A DNA stretch of 11,476 nucleotides from Verrucomicrobiales bacterium (lineage in GTDB: Bacteria > Verrucomicrobiota > Verrucomicrobiia > Methylacidiphilales > JAAUTS01): the NCBI GenBank assembly GCA_031279715.1, contig JAITHY010000224.1, positions 1 through 11,476 on the forward strand, in the 5' to 3' direction. The notes beneath the pieces are model-generated. The model was not told the DNA's origin. It did not search any database and saw nothing but the letters and a program-made list of their open reading frames with translations. The stretch's first letter is position 1. Every line of letters starts with the position of its first letter. A program made the position numbers and the translations under genes. Below are positions 5,486-11,476 of this stretch, in pieces.

Positions 5486-8400
5486 ATGAAAAACGACAGG
5501 GTTGGTACGATGCGCCACGGAGGCTCATGCGGGAGTGTGAGGCGCCACGCCGGACGACATGACGGTTCAGCGCTGGTGGTGACGTTGGCGATGGTGGTGT
5601 TGCTGACGGCGTTAATCGTGACATTTTTCTCACGCGCCGCATTGGAGCAAAAAATTTCCCACAACACCGCCAATCAAATCAAGGCGGACTTGTTTGCGCG
5701 GGGGGCGGTGGATTGCATTGTCAGCGGGTTCAAGCAGGAGATTGAGGCCAATTCTTCCGGCACCATCATTGGCGGCGTGAAGTTGTATGATCCGCTGACG
5801 GTGAGCAACCGAATGCCGTCGCGCGACAGTCTCGGCGATTTGAAGGACTCGCCGGATTTTGCCAACTTGGTGGCGATGAGCAGCGCCTCCGGCGGCGCGC
5901 TGAGCACCGGCACATCGCTTAACGGGCACACCATGTCGATGGCGCGGTGGAACCAGCCGCTGTTGCTGCCCGCCAGCCATGCCAGTGACCTCACGCCGCC
6001 CATTGCCGACAGCCAGGCGCCGCGTTGGATTAGCGTTACGCGCAACGGTGACGCTGACGGTGAGGTTGTCGGGCGTTACGCTTACATGGTGTACAACGAG
6101 GGCGGCTTGCTGGACGCGAATGTGGCGGGCGGGGTGGCGCCCGCCGGCGGCGGCACGCTGACGATGAAGTGGGGGCGCAAAGGCTCGGCGGCGTTCGCGG
6201 ATTTGAGTGTTATCGGGCTGAGTGTCAGTGATGTGACGCAACTGGTCGGCTGGCGCAATTATGCGACGGTACGGCCCCGGCAGGAATTCCCCGCGTTCAA
6301 TTTTAACGACGAGGAATGGACGCGATATTTTGATTTTGCGGCGGGGCGGGTGACGGTCAGCGGCTCGTTGTACCACGGGCAAAGCAATCAGAGATTTTGC
6401 AGCCGCCAGCAACTCATCCGTTTTATGAGCGATGGCATCGCTGACGGTGACCGCGCCGTGCTGCGGGACGTTTTGCAATACCTTGGCACGTTCAGCCGTT
6501 CGTTGAACCAGCCGCATTATTACCCGAACGCCGGGCGTCCCCGGATTATCAGCGGCGCCGCCAACGAGGGCAATTATTCTGGCGGTAACAACGCCCAGAA
6601 TAGTGACGGCGCCCGAGACAAACCGGAGGGCGGCTGCAACCCGGTATTCCAAGCGGTGAGGGTCAGCGGCGCGTTCACGCGCAACGATGGTTCCACCGCC
6701 GCCGCTGGTGAGCCGCTGGTGAAAAAACGTTTCGCGCTGTCGCGGCTGTTGTGGCTGACATATCGGGGGGCAAGCGCAAAACTCAACGCTGACGATGAGT
6801 TATTCAACGAGTACGTCAAGGCCGGGCTGTCGCGCGAGGAGGTGGAACGGCTGCGTCGCGAGGGCACCGAGGAAAATATCAAAAAATATTTTGGGCTGAC
6901 TGGCATGACCGGCGCCAACGGGGATTATTACTGGCGTTACACTGGCGTCGGCGGCGAGTTGCTGAACGGCATCAGCACGCTGGAGGAAGTCAGAAATGCC
7001 GGTCGCGAGCCGAATTTTTTCGAGTTGTTGAAGGCGGGTATCACCGCTGGCGCTGTCGGCAAGGCGGGCAATGTTCCGTTTCCGCCCGAGGGCGACGGCT
7101 TGAACGAACTGATGCGCGCCAGTTCGCAGGTGGATAATCAACTCATCCAAATCGGAGCGAATATCATCGATCAGTCACAACCGGACAATTTTCCCACGCG
7201 CATCGTGTTCAACGATGGCGCCGCCATCAAGTCATTTTGGGGCGTCGTCGACCTGCCGTATTGGTATGGCTATGATCTCGCGTACATTCTGACCCGACAG
7301 GCGAACCCGCCCGCCGCGCTGGGTTCATGGGGCGCTGACACTGCCGCTTCTGCCAGCACGCTGACGGACGCGGGACAAGTCGCCGGATTGCTGCTGCCCA
7401 TGGTGTGGAATCCGCACCGGACGCCGCCTGTCACCGTCAGCGTGCCAAACAGTTTGCGTCCCGCCGGCAATTTGCGCGTGTGCATTTCCAACCGGACGCC
7501 GCTCGGCACGAGTTCGTGGGACACCACTCCGCGTGGTTACAAAGACCAACCGAACAGCACCGTCAGCGCCCCGTGGGAGAATTCCGGCACGGTGGACGCG
7601 GCGACAGGCGTCATTAATATGAGCGGCAACACCGCTGTGAAATTCAAACTCGACAGCAGCGGCACCTTGTTCCGTGAGCCGACGGTGTTGATGCGCCCCG
7701 GCTCGCTCGGTTCGTCGAATCCGTCCATCGAGGCCGACAATGTGATCACCAGCGGCAACCTAAGCTGGGTAAACGGGGTCAAGGAGCACGGCACCGGCGA
7801 GCGGTTCATCGGTTTTTATCTTGGCAAATGGGCGTTGCGTTACTACGACAGCGGCGACAAAAAAATCCACACGCTCTACCGTCCCAAGCGCGTCAAGTCG
7901 GCGGACGCCAACCGGTTCGGGTTTGTCGTTTCCCTGGAATATCAATCCGGCTCCGGTTGGGTGCCCTATCAGCAGGTGCCGCTGTTGATCAACTCCATGC
8001 GGGATGACGCGGGTGACAATGGCAACGAGGTTTCCGTGGCGTATAATTACCAGGCCAATTCCGCCATCCCGTTCGAGCGTGGTTTTCTGGACAACTGGAT
8101 GATTTTTGACGGGAGCGCGGAGCAAAAGAACGCTGACGGTCAGACCATGAAATATATTCACCAAGGCGTGGCGTATGCTTGGGACCCGCGCAGTACGCGC
8201 TGGCCGATGTTTGGCGGCAGCATGTATCGGGGTGATTTTCTTGACAGTTCCAAAACCACTGTCGCCACCTACAACGCGGGTATGGAGGGCGAATTGGAAT
8301 GGCGGCAGCGTCTGTTTGCCAAAATCAGCACCAACCGCGGCATTGAGGCCGGGGTGTCCAAGCCGCCGCCAAGCGCGGTGGTGGGCACCAACAACGGTTA

Positions 8401-9238
8401 TCTGGTCGACCCAGATGGTGTAAACCGCGGCTCAATGGGGTATTACACCGGCACGAACCAGCCGGCGTCCACCACGGTTGGCCTGCCGATGGCGCCGAGC
8501 ATGCAGTATGTAAACTCCCGCTCAGGAAAAAAATACCAGCCCAACGTGACCGCCGAGCAACAGATTGAGAGCCGCCCGATGATTTTACACCGCCCGTTCC
8601 GCACGGTGGCGGAACTTGGCTATGTGTTTTCCGACACGCCGTGGCGCAATCTGGATTTTTTCACCACCAAGAGCGGCAACTCCGCGTTGCTGGACGTGTT
8701 TTGTGTGAATGACGCCGATGCGGTGGAGATTGGCCGCGTGGACTTGAACACACGGCAGGCGCCAGTGCTGGCCGCGCTGTTGTCCGGCGCGTATCGTGAC
8801 GAGTGGAATGGTGGCAATGCCACGCCCTTGTCCTCCGGCGAGGCGCTGACGGTGGCGAACAAGCTGCTGGCGCGTACCGGTACCGCGCCGCTGGGCAATC
8901 TGGCGGAACTGGTTGGTTATTACGTCAGTGGCAGCGGCCTGAATGCGGTGTACGACGGCTTTAGCGCCGACCTTGCCCCCGGAAATTCGACCGCCGCCAA
9001 CGATGTCATCCAACGTTACCGTGAGGCTCCCATCCGCGCGCTCTCCTCGGCAGGGCAGGCGGGGACTTGGAATTTATTGATAGACGTGGTTGCGCAAATC
9101 GGGCGTTACCCGGGCGGAAGCGGCGCTTCGCCGGATGATTTTTTTGTGGAGGGCGAGCGGCGTTACTGGGTGCACATCGCCATTGATCGGCAGACCGGCA
9201 AGATTATTGACAATCAAATAGAGGAAGTGGGGCAATAG
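5486..9238 (+). CDS. Giant PilX/GspK-like pseudopilin resembling Verru_Chthon cassette protein A
   Basis: 1250 residues. The N-terminus is a basic leader, then Gly27-Ser28 and one hydrophobic segment (about 30-48, ALVVTLAMVVLLTALIVTFF). This is the layout of type IV prepilins of the PilX/GspK type, cut after Gly and lacking the usual Glu5. Everything after is extracellular or periplasmic by inference. From memory it resembles TIGR02600 'Verru_Chthon cassette protein A', especially RPFRTVAELGYVFSDTPW (about 1036) and GRVDLNTRQAPVLAALL (about 1083). That family normally occurs in a four-gene pseudopilin cassette; here no B, C or D partner is seen and a glycosidase follows after 6 bp. ATG 5486 is preferred over ATG 5483 because AAGGA lies 6 bases before it. 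The exact function is unknown; it may be the tip or scaffold of a secretion or adhesion pseudopilus. The gene carries 7 of the 11 exact GCTGACGGT motifs of the window. Confidence 0.75.
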   Translation: MKNDRVGTMRHGGSCGSVRRHAGRHDGSALVVTLAMVVLLTALIVTFFSRAALEQKISHNTANQIKADLFARGAVDCIVSGFKQEIEANSSGTIIGGVKLYDPLTVSNRMPSRDSLGDLKDSPDFANLVAMSSASGGALSTGTSLNGHTMSMARWNQPLLLPASHASDLTPPIADSQAPRWISVTRNGDADGEVVGRYAYMVYNEGGLLDANVAGGVAPAGGGTLTMKWGRKGSAAFADLSVIGLSVSDVTQLVGWRNYATVRPRQEFPAFNFNDEEWTRYFDFAAGRVTVSGSLYHGQSNQRFCSRQQLIRFMSDGIADGDRAVLRDVLQYLGTFSRSLNQPHYYPNAGRPRIISGAANEGNYSGGNNAQNSDGARDKPEGGCNPVFQAVRVSGAFTRNDGSTAAAGEPLVKKRFALSRLLWLTYRGASAKLNADDELFNEYVKAGLSREEVERLRREGTEENIKKYFGLTGMTGANGDYYWRYTGVGGELLNGISTLEEVRNAGREPNFFELLKAGITAGAVGKAGNVPFPPEGDGLNELMRASSQVDNQLIQIGANIIDQSQPDNFPTRIVFNDGAAIKSFWGVVDLPYWYGYDLAYILTRQANPPAALGSWGADTAASASTLTDAGQVAGLLLPMVWNPHRTPPVTVSVPNSLRPAGNLRVCISNRTPLGTSSWDTTPRGYKDQPNSTVSAPWENSGTVDAATGVINMSGNTAVKFKLDSSGTLFREPTVLMRPGSLGSSNPSIEADNVITSGNLSWVNGVKEHGTGERFIGFYLGKWALRYYDSGDKKIHTLYRPKRVKSADANRFGFVVSLEYQSGSGWVPYQQVPLLINSMRDDAGDNGNEVSVAYNYQANSAIPFERGFLDNWMIFDGSAEQKNADGQTMKYIHQGVAYAWDPRSTRWPMFGGSMYRGDFLDSSKTTVATYNAGMEGELEWRQRLFAKISTNRGIEAGVSKPPPSAVVGTNNGYLVDPDGVNRGSMGYYTGTNQPASTTVGLPMAPSMQYVNSRSGKKYQPNVTAEQQIESRPMILHRPFRTVAELGYVFSDTPWRNLDFFTTKSGNSALLDVFCVNDADAVEIGRVDLNTRQAPVLAALLSGAYRDEWNGGNATPLSSGEALTVANKLLARTGTAPLGNLAELVGYYVSGSGLNAVYDGFSADLAPGNSTAANDVIQRYREAPIRALSSAGQAGTWNLLIDVVAQIGRYPGGSGASPDDFFVEGERRYWVHIAIDRQTGKIIDNQIEEVGQ

Positions 9239-9244
9239 TTTTTT

Positions 9245-10840
9245 ATGAAAAAATTAGTGATATTGGCGGCGCTGACAGTCACCGTCAGCGCCGCGCAGGA
9301 GAAAAAAAACTACGAAATCCCCGGTGACAAGGCGCGCGGGATGTATTTTGAGAAGAAAACCTATACGCCAGAGCCGCTGCCTGTTTACGCTGACGTTCGC
9401 GACCAACTTCCCGCGCCCATCCTTGACGGGCGCCCCGAGTTGGTGGTGATGTACTGGCGGTGTTGGGAACTGGCTTACCAGCATTTGCGCCAGCCGAAGC
9501 CGGATTCCGGCTTTGTTTCAAACTACCTCGACGCCGCGTTCAACGGCGACATTTTCCAGTGGGACACCATTTTCATGATGATGTTCGCGCGGTACGGTCA
9601 CGCCCAATTTCCGGCGATCCAATCGCTGGATAATTTTTACGCCAGGCAACATGCCAGCGGTTACATTTGCCGCCAAGTCCGCACGAATGGCAGGGACAAA
9701 TATTACGTCGGCCCCGCATCGTCAGTGAATCCGCCGTTGTTCAGTTGGGCGGAAGTCGAGTCCTTCCATCTCACTGGCGACAAAAGCCGTTTTGCCGCCG
9801 TTCTGCCGGTTTTGGAAAAATATGTCGAGTGGCTGAACAAGGACGGCGACCCAAAGACTTACAACGACCAGCCCGATTGGGTCAACTACGGACGGCGCGC
9901 GGCGGGGACGGTGCATCAGTTGTATTGGAATACACCGCTCGGCTCCGGCATGGACAACACCCCGCGCGGAGGCAATGGCTGGGTGGACATGTCGTGCCAA
10001 ATGGTGATGCAATACAACGATCTCGCCACCATCAGCGACGAGTTGGGACTCTCCGATAAAGCTGTTGTGTTTCGCAAGGAAGCCGCCGCCATTGGTGAGC
10101 GCATCAACAAATGGTGCTGGAACGAGGAGGACGGTTTTTACTACGACGTGAAAAACGACGGCGAGCAATTCCGGGTCAAGACCTCCGGCGGTTTTTGGCC
10201 GATGATTGCGGGGATTGCCAGCCGCCAACAGTCGGACAAGCTGGTCGCGCATCTGAAAAACGAGCGGGAATTCTGGCGTCCGTTTGTGTTCCCGACGCTG
10301 GCGGCGAACGAGAAACGCTACAAAGACGACGGCGGTTATTGGGTCGGTGGCGTTTGGGCGCCGACGAATTACGCCATCATCAAAGGTTTGGAAAAATGCG
10401 GCTACGAGGATTTCGCCACCGAGTCGACGGACAAATACCTGACAGCGATGGCGAAGGTTTTCCAAGACACCAACACGGTGTGGGAAAACTATGCGCCGGA
10501 GGAGCCGTTTCGCCCCGGAAACCCGGCAAAACCTGATTTCGTCGGCTGGACGGGTGACGGTCCCATCGCCTTGTTGATTGAAAACATGCTCGGCTTCCGC
10601 GCTGACGGTGTGAGGCGCCGGCTCGTGTGGCGGCTGACACGCGCTGACCGTCATGGCATTGAGCGCCTGCATGTCGGCGACGCGACCCTCTCCGCCGTTA
10701 GCGCCGCCCGCACAGACGCGAGCGCTCCCGCCGCGCTGACTGTGACCACCGACCGTCCCTTCACGTTAATCGTGGTGAAAGGCGGCAGAGAGCATTCGTT
10801 TGAAATTCAGGCAGGCGTCCAGAATTTTCAGGTGCCATGA
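9245..10840 (+). CDS. Exported (alpha/alpha)6 glycoside hydrolase, GH63/GH37-like (MGH1-like/trehalase clan)
   Basis: 531 residues with a clear signal peptide (MKKLVILAALTVTVSAAQ, cleavage near residue 17), so periplasmic or secreted. The fold is inferred as the six-helical-hairpin barrel of clan GH-G from family-like patches: DIFQWDTIFMMMFARYG (102-118), NPPLFSWAEVE (162-172), PLGSGMDNTPRG (231-242), WVDMSCQMVMQYNDLA (246-261), GGFWPMIAG (315-323), GGYWVGGVWAPTNYAIIKGL (363-382), TVWENYAPE (411-419). By analogy with GH37/GH63, Asp237 is the likely catalytic acid and Glu414 the likely base; this is inference. Substrates in the clan include trehalose, mannosylglycerate, glucosylglycerate and alpha-glucosides; I cannot choose among them. 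It starts 6 bp after the pilin-like gene with no good ribosome binding site, so translation is probably coupled. Its signal-peptide codons contain a perfect 11-bp stem. Confidence 0.8.
   Translation: MKKLVILAALTVTVSAAQEKKNYEIPGDKARGMYFEKKTYTPEPLPVYADVRDQLPAPILDGRPELVVMYWRCWELAYQHLRQPKPDSGFVSNYLDAAFNGDIFQWDTIFMMMFARYGHAQFPAIQSLDNFYARQHASGYICRQVRTNGRDKYYVGPASSVNPPLFSWAEVESFHLTGDKSRFAAVLPVLEKYVEWLNKDGDPKTYNDQPDWVNYGRRAAGTVHQLYWNTPLGSGMDNTPRGGNGWVDMSCQMVMQYNDLATISDELGLSDKAVVFRKEAAAIGERINKWCWNEEDGFYYDVKNDGEQFRVKTSGGFWPMIAGIASRQQSDKLVAHLKNEREFWRPFVFPTLAANEKRYKDDGGYWVGGVWAPTNYAIIKGLEKCGYEDFATESTDKYLTAMAKVFQDTNTVWENYAPEEPFRPGNPAKPDFVGWTGDGPIALLIENMLGFRADGVRRRLVWRLTRADRHGIERLHVGDATLSAVSAARTDASAPAALTVTTDRPFTLIVVKGGREHSFEIQAGVQNFQVP
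9266..9294. repeat. Perfect inverted repeat inside the glycosidase signal-peptide codons
   Basis: Arms 9266-9276 (GCGGCGCTGAC) and 9284-9294 (GTCAGCGCCGC) pair perfectly over 11 bp around the loop AGTCACC. The right arm is an exact CGCTGACGGTGA on the - strand (9279-9290); the left arm carries GCTGAC of a second, overlapping copy. The stem begins 21 bases after the ATG and could affect translation start or mRNA stability. Confidence 0.85.
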
Positions 10841-11203
10841 GACAGAAAAATCAACCTGGGCGAACTGGATTTTGACACTGGACGATTGGATAAACGATTG
10901 GACAAATGGATATTTGAATTTTAGTGGCGTGACTGGTGATAATTGCAGCGTTGGCGAAATTATGAATATGGCAATAACAGGCGAAATTAGCTTCATCCCA
11001 CCGGCATGTGGCAGGGCAAATTCGCAAATTCGCAAATTCGCAAATTCGCAAATTCGCAAATTCGCAAATTCGCATTTTATTATATCACAAAAAAATCTCA
11101 TTCGCTTAGCACAATTTTTTGCTTTCGCAAGTTTCCGGACAAAAAAATCACGGTCTTTTTCGGTCATTGTTGACCAACCAATCGTTCATGGAGGAATTGT
11201 AAT
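10841..11203. other. Noncoding leader region, 363 bp, upstream of the secreted beta-strand protein
   Basis: AT-rich stretch after the glycosidase stop. It holds two tandem 12-base near-copies (10883-10894 and 10895-10906, 11 of 12 identical), then TGGATATTTGAATT (10907-10920), the 8-bp tandem array (11017-11072), the TATTATA-like string at 11078-11084 that could be a -10 box, and the small palindrome GGTCA-TTGT-TGACC (11162-11175) that could be an operator. GGAGGA at 11190-11195 is the ribosome binding site of the next gene. Open frames on both strands here are produced by the 8-bp repeat and are not genes. I see no clear terminator for the glycosidase gene. Confidence 0.5.
11017..11072. repeat. 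Seven perfect tandem copies of the 8-bp unit CAAATTCG
   Basis: Seven uninterrupted identical units fill 56 bp. It ends 131 bp before the start codon of the secreted-protein gene. Such short perfect arrays change length easily by slippage. It lies just upstream of the only -10-like string in the gap, so copy number could shift promoter spacing or upstream binding; that effect is inference. Confidence 0.95.
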
Positions 11204-11476
11204 ATGAAATCAAAAATCATCACACTAACGGCGGGACTGGCATTGCTCATAGGTAATGCAATTTTCGCGCAGGAAATCAAATGGACTGGCGCCGGTGACG
11301 GGGTGTATTGGGAGGATGACGCAAACTGGGATGGTACGTTTAGACCCACTGATACTGACTGGGCGCTGTTTGACAGTTCAGGCACGACGGTGGCGCTGAA
11401 CAGCACGGCCGGCGTCGGGGGGATGATTTTCAGTTCCGGTGGTTGGAATTTTTCGGGTGGCAACTTGAATCTGGGC
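11204..11476 (+). CDS. Secreted autotransporter-associated beta-strand/PEP-CTERM-type surface protein, 3'-truncated
   Basis: The ATG at 11204 has an excellent ribosome binding site (GGAGGA, 11190-11195, 8 bases before). The frame is open to the window end, giving 91 residues. A signal peptide is clear: MKSK, hydrophobic IITLTAGLALLIGNAIFA, cleavage near Ala22-Gln23. The mature start has WTGAGDGVYWEDDANWDG (27-44), then PTDTDWALFDSSGTTVAL and glycine/serine/asparagine-rich strands. From memory this W-x-G...W...NW-D-G opening is typical of the long repeat proteins annotated 'autotransporter-associated beta strand repeat' in Opitutaceae and relatives, often ending in a PEP-CTERM sorting signal. 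The end is outside the window, so total length and anchor are unknown. Likely a cell-surface or matrix protein; function unknown. Confidence 0.82.
   Translation, partial: MKSKIITLTAGLALLIGNAIFAQEIKWTGAGDGVYWEDDANWDGTFRPTDTDWALFDSSGTTVALNSTAGVGGMIFSSGGWNFSGGNLNLG

Larger units (their letters stand above)
2176..10609. repeat. Dispersed short motif family CGCTGACGGTGA (span of the exact copies)
   Basis: Exact GCTGACGGT on the + strand starts at 2176, 3618, 5794, 6053, 6440, 8132, 8845 and 10601. On the - strand (ACCGTCAGC) it occupies 7433-7441, 7559-7567 and 9281-9289. Ten of the eleven are preceded by C. Six extend to CGCTGACGGTGA (3617, 5793, 6052, 6439, and on the - strand 7431-7442 and 9279-9290). 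One-mismatch forms of the 11-mer include those at 1069 and 10735 and the - strand copy in the xylA terminator. In genes it is read as LTV, ADG or TVS, so codon usage in one frame does not explain it. Confidence 0.7.

Noticed and set aside
5140..5562. 140-codon + strand frame with KVNMITNTGF start
   Set aside because: No ribosome binding site, low-complexity basic tail, and it runs out of frame into the well-supported pilin-like gene.
11017..11072. CRISPR-like array
   Set aside because: Units are 8 bp with no spacers; it is a simple tandem repeat.
10766..11167. Open frames on both strands across the 8-bp array
   Set aside because: Their repeated peptides (for example NSQIRKFA) are only the translation of the tandem 8-mer; an 8-bp repeat stays open by chance in several frames.

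Overview
The window looks like part of a chromosome from a Verrucomicrobia-type bacterium, most likely close to Opitutaceae. This is inferred from memory of protein families, not from a search. The clues are a very large pseudopilin-like protein resembling 'Verru_Chthon cassette protein A', a secreted protein that starts like the autotransporter/PEP-CTERM surface proteins common in that group, an AraC-type sugar regulator, and GC-rich coding sequence with AT-rich gaps.

Layout. (1) Positions 2-3656 form a xylose block on the + strand: the 3' three quarters of xylose isomerase (xylA), a strong terminator, a XylE-type D-xylose/H+ symporter, then, 8 bp later, a predicted outer-membrane beta-barrel protein ending in its own hairpin. 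The barrel may help the sugar cross the outer membrane, XylE would carry it across the inner membrane, and XylA would turn it into xylulose. No xylulokinase is visible here. (2) Positions 3659-4075 hold tRNA-Ser(GGA), followed 329 bp later by an exact 16-bp copy of its 3' end. The interval is AT-rich and holds one convincing 45-codon gene on the - strand. This looks like a very small tRNA-linked insertion or its scar. (3) Positions 4118-5074 encode an AraC-family regulator on the - strand, separated by a 408-bp divergent gap from (4) a two-gene + strand operon: a 1250-residue PilX/Verru_Chthon_A-like protein and, 6 bp later, an exported (alpha/alpha)6 glycosidase. (5) A 363-bp noncoding stretch carries seven perfect copies of an 8-bp tandem repeat. 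It leads into the first 91 codons of a secreted beta-strand-type surface protein that runs off the end.

The most striking pattern is not a gene. The nonamer GCTGACGGT occurs 11 times on the two strands (10 of 11 as CGCTGACGGT, 6 as CGCTGACGGTGA). It is read in different codon phases (as LTV, ADG and TVS) and is also noncoding. Inverted or partial copies build the terminator after xylA, the hairpin after the barrel gene, and a perfect 11-bp stem inside a signal-peptide coding region. This behaves like a dispersed short signal such as a DNA uptake sequence or a recombination motif, and I know of no such sequence described for this group.
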